Below are positions 32,330 to 41,955 of a stretch of 64,000 nucleotides of DNA, one piece after another; the first letter of the stretch is position 1; every line of letters begins with the position of its first letter. The stretch comes from Phenylobacterium aquaticum (GTDB taxonomy: Bacteria; Pseudomonadota; Alphaproteobacteria; Caulobacterales; Caulobacteraceae), in NCBI RefSeq assembly GCF_022695515.1, contig NZ_JALDPT010000001.1, positions 124,001 to 188,000 on the forward strand, read 5' to 3'. The position numbers and the translations under genes were made by a program. Below the pieces are notes generated by a model. It made no database searches. It saw nothing but the letters and a program-made list of their open reading frames with translations, and was not told the DNA's origin.

Positions 32330-33169
32330 TCAATGGCTGAGCAGCACAGCTCGTTTGGTTTGGGCCAGGAGCGCGCGCGTGAACCCGCCGAAAACCCACT
32401 CTCCAAGGCGGCTGTGTCCGTAGGCGCCGGCCACGATCAGGTCGGCCGCGTGTTGATCGGCCAGTTCGAACAACTGTTGAGCGGAGCTGACGTCCCGCTC
32501 CTCATGGCCCACCCGCGTCGCGGCGCGCACGCCATGGCGGAGCAGGTATTGCGCGACGTCGGCGAGCCGGGCTTCAGCCGCCGGGGCCTCGGCATGGCCG
32601 CAGATTTCCGCCACCAACACCGCCTTGGCGCGCTTCAGGATCGGCAGGGCGTCGGCCAGCGCGCGGCGCGCTTCTCGCGTGTCTCTCCACGCCACGAGCA
32701 CGCGACCCAGTTCGAGGCTTTTAGCGTCCGCTGGGGCGACGAGAACCGGTCGGCCAGTCTGCAGAGCCAACGCCGCCGGCGTGGCGACGTTGTAGTCCGA
32801 CCGCCCATGGCGGCGGCTGGGACTTGTCACAATCAGGTCAGCCGCCCGGGCTTCGGCCGCGACTTCGACGATCGGGAACTGGATCGCTGAACGCCAGTCC
32901 GACCCCTGCCGCACCGCTGCGGCGGCGGCCTCGAATTTCGCCTTCGCCTTCTGCAGATCGGCCTCGATCAGCGCCGTCTGCGCCGTATACATCTCCGCCG
33001 CGGCGTAGCCACCGTCGAACTCTCCGCCGACGGCCCAAGTCCGCCAGAGTTCGGCGCCCACGCCGATCAGCTTGGCGTCGAACTGATTGGCCAGATCGAT
33101 GGCGAGCGACAACCGGCAATCGACCTCAGGTTCCGCTTCGACGGGGACCAGTAGGGTGGCGTAGGACAT
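32330..33169 (-). CDS. Tandem-domain universal stress protein (USP copy 1)
   Basis: 279 residues, two UspA folds. N-terminal half MSYATLLVPVEAEPEVDCRL; C-terminal half has ELGRVLVAWRDTREARRALA and the nucleotide-type end DLIVAGAYGHSRLGEWVFGG ... AVLLSH. Closely similar to the USPs at 40776 and 47883. The SD is GGAGGAG eight bases before the ATG. It lies 115 bases from the -10 of its promoter, divergent from lemA. Confidence 0.92.
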   Translation of the reverse strand: MSYATLLVPVEAEPEVDCRLSLAIDLANQFDAKLIGVGAELWRTWAVGGEFDGGYAAAEMYTAQTALIEADLQKAKAKFEAAAAAVRQGSDWRSAIQFPIVEVAAEARAADLIVTSPSRRHGRSDYNVATPAALALQTGRPVLVAPADAKSLELGRVLVAWRDTREARRALADALPILKRAKAVLVAEICGHAEAPAAEARLADVAQYLLRHGVRAATRVGHEERDVSSAQQLFELADQHAADLIVAGAYGHSRLGEWVFGGFTRALLAQTKRAVLLSH

Positions 33170-33284
33170 ATCAGCGACTCCTCCAGAACGACATTCCTCA
33201 CGGCCCGCTCCAGCGAGACGAACGCGGACCCGCAGGGGTTCGCCCGGAGCTTGCGCCGTTCCGCTGCGCAGCCCTCCGGCGTGA

Positions 33285-33309
33285 GACGCCAGCGTACTAG
33301 AAACCTTAC
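33285..33309 (-). promoter_or_regulatory. ECF-type promoter (GTAAGG-N15-CGTC) for USP copy 1
   Basis: Minus strand GTAAGG, 15 bases, CGTC, 115 bases before ATG 33169. Divergent from the lemA site at 33357. Confidence 0.8.
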
Positions 33310-33356
33310 AGGGGTCGGCGAAGGTTGCCGGACCGGCGTCGAGCCGAGGACAAGCT

Positions 33357-33381
33357 GTAATGAGCATATCCAGGACGCGTC
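33357..33381 (+). promoter_or_regulatory. ECF-type promoter (GTAATG-N15-CGTC) for the lemA operon
   Basis: Plus strand GTAATG, 15 bases, CGTC, 57 bases before GTG 33439. Confidence 0.83.
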
Positions 33382-33438
33382 TCTCATCCCGGGGCTGCCA
33401 CATCTGGCTTCACCGCAACGGATTTATGGGAGACCGAT

Positions 33439-34089
33439 GTGACCAATTTCATGCGACGTTTCGCACGTCTCGGAGCGCTGATGCTCTTCCCGGTCCTGCT
33501 GGCCGGTTGCGGCGTGAACACCATCCCCACCAAGCAGGAAAAGGCCAAGGCCTCATGGGCGGATGTCCAGAGCCAGTACCAGCGGCGGGCTGATTTGGTC
33601 CCGAACCTGGTCGCCACCGTACAGGGCTACGCCGTGCAGGAGCGCACCGTGCTCACCCAGGTGACGCAGGCCCGCGCTTCGGCGACTCAGGTCAAGGTCG
33701 ATGCATCGACCATCACCGACCCAGCAGCGTTCCAGCGCTACCAGGCGGCCCAGAACCAGCTCACCGGCGTGCTCGGTCGGCTGTTGGCGATCAGCGAGAA
33801 CTATCCCGATCTGAAGTCCAACCAGAACTTCCTGGCCCTTCAGAGCCAGTTGGAGGGCACCGAGAACCGGATCGCCGTCGCCCGCCGCGACTACAACGAA
33901 GCCGTGCGCGACTACAATACTAGCCTGCGCACGTTCCCGACCATCATCTGGGCCAAGACCGCCTATTCCTCCGCCAAACCGATGCAGCTGTTCCAGGCCG
34001 CCGAGACCTCCCAGGCTGCGCCGACCGTCAGCTTCGCGCCGGCGCCGGCCGCCAACTCGGCCGCCGCACCGCGCGCCCCCGCCCAATGA
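33439..34089 (+). CDS. lemA: LemA family lipoprotein
   Basis: 216 residues. Lipoprotein signal (LGALMLFPVLLAGC), then the LemA core: DVQSQYQRRADLVPNLVATV, ISENYPDLKSNQNFLALQSQ and ARRDYNEAVRDYN. LemA is a coiled-coil envelope protein of unknown biochemical role that is usually genetically linked with TPM-domain proteins, as here. GTG start with GGGAG six bases upstream. First gene of a four-gene operon (lemA, two TPM genes, P1B-4 ATPase). The Ala/Pro tail is low complexity. Confidence 0.94.
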   Translation: MTNFMRRFARLGALMLFPVLLAGCGVNTIPTKQEKAKASWADVQSQYQRRADLVPNLVATVQGYAVQERTVLTQVTQARASATQVKVDASTITDPAAFQRYQAAQNQLTGVLGRLLAISENYPDLKSNQNFLALQSQLEGTENRIAVARRDYNEAVRDYNTSLRTFPTIIWAKTAYSSAKPMQLFQAAETSQAAPTVSFAPAPAANSAAAPRAPAQ

Positions 34090-34862
34090 CCGCGCGGGGT
34101 CGCCCGGTCCTGGCGGGCGTCCTCTCCCTTCTTGCGGGACTGGTGCTCTGGGCGACATTGGCGGTGGCGGCTCCGACCTTCCCCAGTCTTACGGGGCGGG
34201 TGGTGGACGACGCCAACATCCTGTCGCCTCAGACGAAGGCGGCGCTGACCACCAAGCTCGAGGCGCTCGAAGCCAAGACCTCCCGGCAACTGGTGATCGT
34301 CACCGTCCCGTCGCTGCAAGGTTACGAGATCGAGGACTATGGCTACCAGCTTGGCCGCAGCTGGGGCATTGGGGAAAAGGGCCGCGACACGGGCGCGCTC
34401 ATGATCGTCGCGCCGAAGGAGCGCCGGGTCCGCATCGAGGTCGGTTACGGACTCGAAGGGGTGCTCACCGACGCGCTTTCGACTGTCATCCTGCAGGACC
34501 GGGTTCTGCCCAGGTTTCGGACCGGGGACTACGAAGGTGGTGTGGTCGGCGGCGCCGACGCGCTGATCGAGCAGCTGTCGCTGCCGGACGAGCAGGCCAA
34601 AGCCAGGGTCGCGGCCAGCGCCGAGCCGCAGAGGGCCTCGAACGGCTCGGTACCGACAGTGGTTCTGGTTCTTCTCGGCCTCTGGGTGTTGTTCGGGTTG
34701 TTCGGGACGATTACCGGCCGACCCGGCCATCGCATGGACCTTTGGCTGTTGCCGCTCCTTCTGCTGATGAGCGGTTCCGGCCACGGGCGTAGCGGCCGCG
34801 GCGGCGGGTTCCGAGGCGGCGGCGGTTCTTTCGGAGGCGGCGGCGCCTCAGGGGGTTGGTAG
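34086..34862 (+). CDS. TPM-domain (YgcG-type) membrane-anchored protein
   Basis: 258 residues. Signal peptide, then the TPM domain: FPSLTGRVVDDANILSPQTK, SRQLVIVTVPSLQGYEIEDY, AKDRRVRIEVGYGLEG-type strand (here APKERRVRIEVGYGLEGVL) and a C-terminal helix followed by a Gly/Ser-rich tail (GGGFRGGGGSFGGGGASGGW). TPM domains in plants have phosphatase activity linked to photosystem repair; bacterial roles are unclear. It overlaps the lemA stop by 4 bases (ATGA). Confidence 0.9.
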   Translation: MTARGRPVLAGVLSLLAGLVLWATLAVAAPTFPSLTGRVVDDANILSPQTKAALTTKLEALEAKTSRQLVIVTVPSLQGYEIEDYGYQLGRSWGIGEKGRDTGALMIVAPKERRVRIEVGYGLEGVLTDALSTVILQDRVLPRFRTGDYEGGVVGGADALIEQLSLPDEQAKARVAASAEPQRASNGSVPTVVLVLLGLWVLFGLFGTITGRPGHRMDLWLLPLLLLMSGSGHGRSGRGGGFRGGGGSFGGGGASGGW

Positions 34863-34863
34863 G

Positions 34864-35559
34864 ATGTTGCTGAAGCCCGACGACCATGATCGCATCGAAC
34901 GGGCCGTTGCGGCCGCCGAGGCGACGACCCGCGGCGAGATTGTCTGCGCAGTTACGGACGAGGCGGGGACCTATGCCGAAGTCCCTCTGGCCTGGGCGGC
35001 GACTGGAGCGCTGTTGCTCCCCCTGGTCGCCCTCGCCGTCGCCCGCGCCGCAGGACACTTCGACTATGCGCTCGGCGGTTGGTCGGCGGCTCACGTGGCG
35101 GCCATGCATGCCGCCGTGTTGACGGCCCTTACCGGTTACGCGCTGCTGCAATGCATGTTGTTCGCGAGCATCTTCGTGCTCGTGTCGCTTGCGCCTGTCC
35201 GTCGGGCGCTGACACCGCCCTCCTTGAAGAGAACCCGAGTTCGTGAACGCGCCTTGGAACAGTTCTTTGCCCGCGGGTTGGACAAGACCCGTGAGCACAC
35301 CGGCGTGCTGATCTTCGTATCCCTGAAAGATCGGAGGGCTGAGGTGGTCGCCGATTCGGGGATCAACGCCAAGGTCGGCGCCGCAGCTTGGGACAAGGCG
35401 ATCGAAGACCTCCTGGCAGGCGTGAAGGCGGGAGACCCCGGCAGTGGATTTGTGGCCGCCATCGCGCTTTGCGGCCGTCTCCTCGCCGAGCACTTTCCTG
35501 CGGGCTCGGAAAACCCGAATGAGCTGCCCAATGCCCTGATTGAGACGCCACCCACCTGA
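34864..35559 (+). CDS. Second TPM-domain membrane protein
   Basis: 231 residues. N-terminal RIERAVAAAEATTRGEIVCAV is the start of a TPM_phosphatase-type domain; the fold is interrupted by two membrane helices (LAWAATGALLLPLVALAVA; AVLTALTGYALLQCMLF) and resumes with REHTGVLIFVSLKDRRAEVV and AKVGAAAWDKAIEDLLAGV. It begins one base after the first TPM gene. The standard LemA-TPM-TPM arrangement supports a common envelope complex. Confidence 0.88.
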   Translation: MLLKPDDHDRIERAVAAAEATTRGEIVCAVTDEAGTYAEVPLAWAATGALLLPLVALAVARAAGHFDYALGGWSAAHVAAMHAAVLTALTGYALLQCMLFASIFVLVSLAPVRRALTPPSLKRTRVRERALEQFFARGLDKTREHTGVLIFVSLKDRRAEVVADSGINAKVGAAAWDKAIEDLLAGVKAGDPGSGFVAAIALCGRLLAEHFPAGSENPNELPNALIETPPT

Positions 35560-35619
35560 TTTATGATTGCGGGCGCTTGACGCCGAACTGCCTGACCGGT
35601 GGCGCAAGAGGGCTCGAGA

Positions 35620-38064
35620 GTGACTGACAAGCTTCGCTTGGACATCCCGATTCTGCTGCCGGAAGTGCATGACGCCGCCGATGCCTGCGTGGCGCGTTTG
35701 ATATCTCAGCTACGCGGACGCGAGGGCGTTGAGAAGGTTCACGTCGCCGCCGCTAGTGGCGGCGAGCCTGCTCAGCTTTGCGTTCATTATGATCCTGCGG
35801 TTCTGCCGCTGCCGCGCATTCGCGAACTGGTCACCGCTGCGGGCGCGAGGATCGCGGAGCGTTACGGCCACGCGGTGTGGCAGCTCGACATCCCACACGA
35901 GCGACGTGCGCGTACCATCGCCGGAAAGTTGCGCGCGCTGCCAGGCGTCCTTGAGGCAGAAGCCAGTGCCGCCGGAACCGTGCGCGTCGAATTCGACCGC
36001 TCGCTCACCTCGGAGGCATCACTCAGCAGAGAACTCGAGAGGATGCGCATCGCCGCCGCGGAGCCGAGCCGGCACGCCCATCAACCGGGGAAACATGGAG
36101 CCGGCGAGGCCGGGCACGACCATGAAACAGGCCCGCTCGGGCCAAACGCCGAACTGATCTTCGCGCTGACTTGCGGCGGGCTGCTCGCCTGCGGGTACGT
36201 CATAGAGCGGTTCCTCGCGGCGCCGGCCTGGCTGCCGTTTGGCTTCTATCTCGGCGCCTATATCTTCGGCGGCTTCTTCACGCTTCGCGAGGCGATCGAC
36301 AATCTGCGGCTGAAGCGGTTCGAGATCGATACGCTTACGCTGGTCGCTGCGGCGGGCGCGGCCGCGCTCAGCAAGTGGACGGAAGGCGCGCTCCTGCTCT
36401 TCTTGTTCAGTCTTGGCCATGCTCTTGAGCATTACGCGATGGGCCGCGCCAAGCGCGCAATCGAGGCGCTGGCGGAACTGGCGCCGCGGACGGCGCTCGT
36501 TCGGCGCGGCGGCGACTTGCGGGAAGTGCCGGTGGAAGAGCTCGCCATCGGCGACGTCGTCATCGTCAAGCCGGACGCGCGGCTCCCCGCGGACGGCTTC
36601 GTGGTTGTGGGCGAGAGCAGTGTCAACCAGGCGCCGGTGACGGGCGAGAGCATCCCCGCCGACAAGCAGGCCGTCACCGACGCGGCGATAGCCCGGACGA
36701 ACCCCGACGGGCTCGAAGCCACCCACCGCGTCTTCGCCGGCACGATCAACGGCAGCGGCGCCATCGAGATCGAGGTCACCCGCAAATCTACCGACAGCGC
36801 GCTCGCCAAGGTCGTGCGCATGGTCAGCGAGGCCGAGACGCAGAAATCGCCGACCCAGCGCTTCACCGAGAAGTTTGAGCGCCTCTTCGTGCCGGGGGTA
36901 CTGTCGCTGGCGGGACTGCTGCTCTTCGCGTGGGTGGTCATCGACGAACCGTTCCGCGATAGCTTCTATCGGGCCATGGCGGTGTTGGTCGCCGCCAGCC
37001 CCTGCGCGCTCGCCATCGCGACCCCGAGCGCTGTGCTGTCTGGCGTGGCGCGCGCAGCCCGCGGCGGTGTCTTGGTGAAGGGCGGCGGGCCGCTCGAGAA
37101 TCTCGGCTCGCTTTCGGCGATCGCATTCGACAAGACCGGGACGCTCACGGCCGGCAAGCCGCGCATCACCGACGTGGTGACCGCACCCGGCGTCGGGGAG
37201 AAGGAATTGCTGATGGTGGCGGTCGCCGTCGAGAGCTTGAGCGACCATCCGCTCGCCCGCGCCATCGCGCGAGACGGCCGCCAGCGCCTCGGCGAGGACC
37301 CGGTCCCTCACGCCAGCGATTTTGAAAGCCTGACCGGGCGTGGAGTCGCCGCGAATGTTAACGGTGACACGGTCCTGATCGGCAAGGCCGAGCTGTTTGG
37401 CGCCAGGGATATCCCGCCGTTATCCACGCCAATGCAGGACGCCATTGCTTCGCTGCGGGAGGGCGGCCGCACGACCATGGTCGTGCGGCAGGGCAGCCGC
37501 GACCTCGGTGCGATCGGGCTGATGGATACGCCGCGCGAAGGCGCCAAGGCGGCGCTGGCGCGGCTGCGAGCGCTTGGCATCCGTCGAATGATCATGATCT
37601 CCGGCGACCACCAGAAGGTCGCCGAGGCGATCGCGCGCCAGGTCGGCCTCAACGAGGCCTGGGGCGACCTGATGCCGGAGGACAAGGTCGAGGCGATCAA
37701 GAGGCTCCGCGCCGTGGCGAAGGTCGCGATGGTCGGCGATGGCGTCAACGACGCGCCGGCGATGGCCAACGCGACCGTCGGCATCGTCATGGGCGCCGCG
37801 GGATCAGACGTGGCGATGGAGACTGCCGACGTCGCCCTGATGGCCGACGATCTCGCCAACCTGCCATTCGCGGTCGGGCTGAGCCGCACGACCCGTTCGG
37901 TGATTCTGCAGAACGTATTCGTCAGCCTGGGCGTGGTGGCGCTGCTCGTGCCGGCGACGATCTTCGGTCTCGGCATCGGACCTGCCATCGCGGCCCACGA
38001 GGGTTCGACACTGCTGGTCGTGTTCAATGCGCTCAGGCTTCTCGCCTATCGCGACGACAGGTAG
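35620..38064 (+). CDS. P1B-4-type heavy metal ATPase (Co/Zn/Fe class) with degenerate N-terminal domains
   Basis: 814 residues. The metal-site motifs are SPC (VAASPCALAIATP) and, in the last span, HEGST, the pair that defines P1B-4 pumps of Co(II), Fe(II) or Zn(II). Also TGES, DKTGTLTAG, SDHPLARA and GDGVNDAP. The roughly 170-residue N-terminus contains two HMA-like folds (ACVARLISQLRGREGVEKVHV; IAGKLRALPGVLEAEASAAG) without CxxC, and a His-rich linker (HAHQPGKHGAGEAGHDHE). Start at GTG 35620 with GAGGG seven bases upstream rather than GTG 35599, which has none. Last gene of the lemA operon, an unusual partner for LemA/TPM. Confidence 0.9.
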   Translation: MTDKLRLDIPILLPEVHDAADACVARLISQLRGREGVEKVHVAAASGGEPAQLCVHYDPAVLPLPRIRELVTAAGARIAERYGHAVWQLDIPHERRARTIAGKLRALPGVLEAEASAAGTVRVEFDRSLTSEASLSRELERMRIAAAEPSRHAHQPGKHGAGEAGHDHETGPLGPNAELIFALTCGGLLACGYVIERFLAAPAWLPFGFYLGAYIFGGFFTLREAIDNLRLKRFEIDTLTLVAAAGAAALSKWTEGALLLFLFSLGHALEHYAMGRAKRAIEALAELAPRTALVRRGGDLREVPVEELAIGDVVIVKPDARLPADGFVVVGESSVNQAPVTGESIPADKQAVTDAAIARTNPDGLEATHRVFAGTINGSGAIEIEVTRKSTDSALAKVVRMVSEAETQKSPTQRFTEKFERLFVPGVLSLAGLLLFAWVVIDEPFRDSFYRAMAVLVAASPCALAIATPSAVLSGVARAARGGVLVKGGGPLENLGSLSAIAFDKTGTLTAGKPRITDVVTAPGVGEKELLMVAVAVESLSDHPLARAIARDGRQRLGEDPVPHASDFESLTGRGVAANVNGDTVLIGKAELFGARDIPPLSTPMQDAIASLREGGRTTMVVRQGSRDLGAIGLMDTPREGAKAALARLRALGIRRMIMISGDHQKVAEAIARQVGLNEAWGDLMPEDKVEAIKRLRAVAKVAMVGDGVNDAPAMANATVGIVMGAAGSDVAMETADVALMADDLANLPFAVGLSRTTRSVILQNVFVSLGVVALLVPATIFGLGIGPAIAAHEGSTLLVVFNALRLLAYRDDR

Positions 38065-38297
38065 TGACGGCCAAGTCGTTCGGAGTTGCGCCTCGTAGTT
38101 TGAGCCAGGCGCCCCACTGAGGTCCCGGTAAGGAGATCTTTCCGAGGCAGGATACGATCTATCAAAGCCGACCCGGCGCTGCGATCGATTTTGAAGAGTA
38201 ATAACGATATCATGAGCTTTTGCGACATCGTTGTCGATGCAAGCCGCTCGGAGCGGGATATATCGAACGCCTGAGCACGCTTGGGAGCCGGTCGCAC

Positions 38298-39662
38298 ATG
38301 TGCATGTTCGATCTGCTGTCCTTCGTTCCGTCGCTGACGGACGCGACCAGATCGGTGAGGGATGAGATCTACGACTTCAACGAACGGTTCATCTCGGATT
38401 CCCATGCGCGGCTGGTCGCCGGAGGCGAGAAGCTCGACGCCTCGAACCTCGGCCTGAGTAACAAGGACCGCCTCGACCTCACAGAGATCATGGCGGTCTC
38501 GGAGGCCTCGCTAGGCGCCAAGCGGATCGCAGAGCTTTTCCAACCGTCGTTCTTCAAGACCAACTTCTGGTTCATGTGGTGCACGACCTTCGCCTTCCAG
38601 CCCTGGCACAGCGCGGTCGAGCTGAAGCGCTACTTGCACCGCTTCATTCAGGAATTGCCGCGCATCCACACTCTCGGCGGGGTTCGGCGCACGCCCTACA
38701 ACCAATATGACTCGATCGTCCGGCCATTGGTGGCGTGGCTCACGGAGCAGGGGGTCGTCTTCTCGACCGCCGCTAAGGTGACGGATCTCGACTTCCGCTA
38801 TGGGCCCCGGGGCAAGCACGTCGAGCGGATCCGGTATCTGGAGGGCGGCCTCGCCGCGGCGCTGGAGATCGGACCCGACGATTTCGTCTTCGTCACGAAC
38901 GGTTCGATGACTGGCGCCTCGAGCTTTGGGTCGATGACGACGCCGGCGAGGCTGGAGACCGACAAGGGCGGAGCCTGGGCGCTCTGGGAGACCTTGGCGG
39001 CGAAGAATGAGGATTTCGGGCGGCCCGCGGCCTTCGACGGCCACATCGACGAGGCGAAATGGCTATCGTTCACCGTCACCCTCACCGATCCGACCTTCTT
39101 CAACCTTATGGAGGTCTTCACCGGCAACGAAGCCGGGACGGGTGGGCTGGTCACGCTCACGGACTCCAGTTGGCTGATGTCCGTCGTCCTGGCGCACCAG
39201 CCCCATTTCATAGGCCAGCCCGATGATGTCCAGGTCTGCTGGGGCTACGGGCTGCTCGTGGATCAGGAAGGCGACTTCGTGAAGAAGAAGATGTCCGACT
39301 GTACAGGCGAGGAGTTGCTCGTCGAACTGCTTGGGCACCTGCGCCTCCGCGCCCACAAGGAGCAGATCCTGAAGTCGGCCAATTGCATTCCCTGCATGAT
39401 GCCGCTGATCACCAGCCAATTCATGCCCCGCGTGGCCGGCGACCGTCCGCCGGTACGGCCTGTGGGGACCACGAATTTCGCCTTCATCGGTCAGTATTGC
39501 GAAATCCCCGACGACGTCGTCTTCACGGTCGAATATTCCGTCCGAGCCGCGCAGACCGCGGTCTATTCTCTGCTCGGCCTCAAGAAGGCGGTGTCGCCGC
39601 TCTACAAAGGGCAATACGACCCAGCCGTGCTGATCAAGGCGGCGAAGGCTTTCGTACGCTGA
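38298..39662 (+). pseudogene. Oleate hydratase lacking its N-terminal FAD-binding segment
   Basis: From MCMFDLLSFVPSLTDATRSV the sequence tracks oleate hydratase (MCRA family) to its C-terminus: FWFMWCTTFAFQPWHSAVEL, RRTPYNQYDSIVRPLVAWL, FGSMTTPARLETDKGGAWAL, ANCIPCMMPLITSQFMPR and FTVEYSVRAAQTAVYSLLGL. Full-length enzymes have another roughly 75-90 residues before this point carrying the GxGxxG dinucleotide motif and GGSLDG. Nothing resembling it occurs between 38065 and 38297 in any frame, so the 5' end appears to be deleted. It cannot bind FAD normally and is probably inactive. Enzymes of this family hydrate unsaturated fatty acids. Confidence 0.82.
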
Positions 39663-39932
39663 CCTGGTTGAGTCGAGGGGCCGGAGTTGATGGAACGAGG
39701 TGACGGTTTGCCAGGCCGAGCCGCTGCCACCGGGAGCGCACACGCTTGGCGCGCAGGATTACTTGCCCGCTGCGACGGCCTGGACCTCGTCGCGAGCCTT
39801 GGCGCCAAACGGTCCGGAGCACTTGCAAGCTGAAGTCTACTCGGGGAAGCTGACCACGAGGCTTCAACGGGAATCATCTTGCTTGACCACGTCTTCTGCG
39901 CCGCGATGAACGAAAACAAAGGCTGACCACGA

Positions 39933-40625
39933 ATGTGCTTTTCCGCGACGGCCAGCTTCACAGCGGCGGCGGTGCTCGCGCCAGCTGGCGTGGTCAGTCT
40001 GGGTCGCGCCTGGCGCGACGATCGGCGCTATCTCGCTCTGGCGGCGTTGCCCTTGCTGTTCTCCGTTCAGCAGTTCCTCGAAGGCTTGGTCTGGCGCGCC
40101 GGCGAGGCCGGCGACGCCGGCGCGGTGACCCGGTACTCGTTGGGATACATGTTCTTTTCCTGGCTGGCGTGGCCAGTCTGGGTGCCATTCGCGAGCTATT
40201 TCCTCGAGAGCCCCCGCCGGCACCGGCTTTACCTTCTCTTCGCGATCCTTGGCGGGTTTCTGGGCGGATTGCAGTATGTCCCGTACTTCGCCCACGAGGG
40301 CTGGCTGGTCACTCGCTTCTTGCCGCATGCGATCAGCTATGGGGGGACGGAGTTGCTGGGCCTCGTCATCGGTCGGGAGTTCACCTACGCGATCTATCTG
40401 CTGGTGGTAATCGCCCCTCTGCTGCTCAGCACCAGCAAGGACGCCAAGGTCTTCGGCGTGCTGGTCAGCATTGTCTTCGTCACGACATATCTATTCTTCA
40501 CCTTCGCCTATATCTCGGTTTTCTGCTTCGGCGGCGCGATCATGTCGTTGTATCTCGTTTGGCGGCCTTTCTCCTCGTCTAGCGGACGCCCGGCGGGGCG
40601 CGGCGCCCACGAAGTTGTGAGCTGA
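39933..40625 (+). CDS. DUF6629-type membrane protein (MCFSA family)
   Basis: 230 residues, about seven hydrophobic helices. The N-terminus MCFSATASFTAAAVLAPAGV is the hallmark of this uncharacterised family, followed by LPLLFSVQQFLEGLVW and a final FTFAYISVFCFGGAIMSLYL. No function is known. It stands alone between the truncated oleate hydratase and the USP operon, with no ECF-type motif visible in its 270-base upstream region. Confidence 0.85.
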   Translation: MCFSATASFTAAAVLAPAGVVSLGRAWRDDRRYLALAALPLLFSVQQFLEGLVWRAGEAGDAGAVTRYSLGYMFFSWLAWPVWVPFASYFLESPRRHRLYLLFAILGGFLGGLQYVPYFAHEGWLVTRFLPHAISYGGTELLGLVIGREFTYAIYLLVVIAPLLLSTSKDAKVFGVLVSIVFVTTYLFFTFAYISVFCFGGAIMSLYLVWRPFSSSSGRPAGRGAHEVVS

Positions 40626-40775
40626 TTGCCGGCGAGGTTCCGTCCGGCGAGGACAGGCATTTCACTTCGAAGGCTCATCAAATCCTCAGATAGACGTGCA
40701 ATCAGACCCCGGCGCCAAGAACAGCGGCGCCTCCGCTTCGCCCTGCGCTCTGCTCCGGCTCCCGCCGCGGCTTAT

Positions 40776-41600
40776 TCAATGACTCAGCAGTAGCGGCCGA
40801 TCGCCCTGCTCGAGGAGCGCCCTGGTGAAGCCACCGAATACCCACTCGCCCAATCGGGTGTGACCGTAGCCGCCCGCGACGATCAGATCTGCTGACCAGT
40901 CCTTGGCCATTTCCAAGAGGACCGCCGAGGCTGGTCTGTCTCCCCGGGGTCGCACGATCGTTTCCGACCTGACTCCGTGGAGGAGGAGCCCCTCGGCGAC
41001 ATCCTCCAGCCCGACCTGAGTAGTCTGGTCACAGCCCGCCTCGCAAACTCCCACGAGGATGACCCGCGCAGCGCGCTGAAGGAAAGGAAGTGAATCCGCC
41101 AGCGCCCGGCGAGCCTCCCGGGCATCCTTCCACGCAACGACGACGGTCGTTACATCAAGACGGCTTGCGGTCTGCGGCACGACGACAACAGGCCGTCCCG
41201 CCAGTACGACGAGGCGGCCGGGGGAGGGGATGGCTGACGCCGACGTCAGATGTTCGCGGTGTTGTGTCACAACGATCAGGTCCGCCGCGCGCGCCGCCAC
41301 GGTCATGGCGAACTGTGAGAAATTGATCATGGAGCGCCATTGGACGCCCCCGTTGATCGCGATAGCGGCGGCGCGGAATTTGGATTCCGCCAGCTGCAAT
41401 TCACGCTCCGCCGCCTCATACCTGGCCGCCATGAGCAAGCCGTCGTCATAGCCGTCGACGACAGTCGTGGTCTCCCACAGCTGTGCGCCGAAGCCGACCA
41501 GGCGCGCCTCAAACCGCCGCGCGAGGTCGATCCCGACGGCGAGGCAAGCGTCTGACGCTTCGTCGGCCTGAACGGGCACCATGATGGATTTGTAAGACAT
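40776..41600 (-). CDS. Tandem-domain universal stress protein (USP copy 2)
   Basis: 274 residues. MSYKSIMVPVQADEASDACL opens the first UspA fold; the second has TTVVVAWKDAREARRALADS and ends DLIVAGGYGHTRLGEWVFGG ... PLLLSH, nearly identical in layout to USP copy 1. It follows the DUF5676 gene by 49 bases with no own promoter motif, so it is read as the third gene of the ICMT-DUF5676-USP operon. Confidence 0.92.
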   Translation of the reverse strand: MSYKSIMVPVQADEASDACLAVGIDLARRFEARLVGFGAQLWETTTVVDGYDDGLLMAARYEAAERELQLAESKFRAAAIAINGGVQWRSMINFSQFAMTVAARAADLIVVTQHREHLTSASAIPSPGRLVVLAGRPVVVVPQTASRLDVTTVVVAWKDAREARRALADSLPFLQRAARVILVGVCEAGCDQTTQVGLEDVAEGLLLHGVRSETIVRPRGDRPASAVLLEMAKDWSADLIVAGGYGHTRLGEWVFGGFTRALLEQGDRPLLLSH

Positions 41601-41649
41601 CGGAATTGTTCCAGTCGGCGAAGCTTTGCGCGCGGGGCCGCCAGGCTTC

Positions 41650-41955
41650 CTACCGAGATCTGGCCGAGAAGAAGTTGTAGAGCGAGCCGAACACCACCGC
41701 GATGTACCAGCCAGAGAGGAAGGCCCAGACCGTCCCAGCGAGGATCATCGCCGGGTTCGCCCAGTCGATGTCGGGATAGAGCGCCTTCAGGAAATGAAAG
41801 TCCTGGAGCCAGGGGATCAGGTCGGCGACGGTGCAGAAAAGGAAGCTGATCGCCAGGAAGATCGAAAGGCTGAGGCCCAGCGGAACGATCGCAATGGCCG
41901 GCGGAGACTTGGCGTGGGCGCGCCCACCTGGGACGCAATCAGCGGTCGACGACAT
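41650..41955 (-). CDS. DUF5676-like small membrane protein
   Basis: 101 residues with two membrane helices: PLGLSLSIFLAISFLFCTVAD and PAMILAGTVWAFLSGWYIAV, ending FGSLYNFFSARSR. The W...GW.....F..LYN pattern matches DUF5676 proteins, which often sit in heavy-metal loci. Start at MSSTADCV (41955), overlapping the end of the ICMT-like gene by 17 bases, so translation is probably coupled. Confidence 0.78.
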   Translation of the reverse strand: MSSTADCVPGGRAHAKSPPAIAIVPLGLSLSIFLAISFLFCTVADLIPWLQDFHFLKALYPDIDWANPAMILAGTVWAFLSGWYIAVVFGSLYNFFSARSR

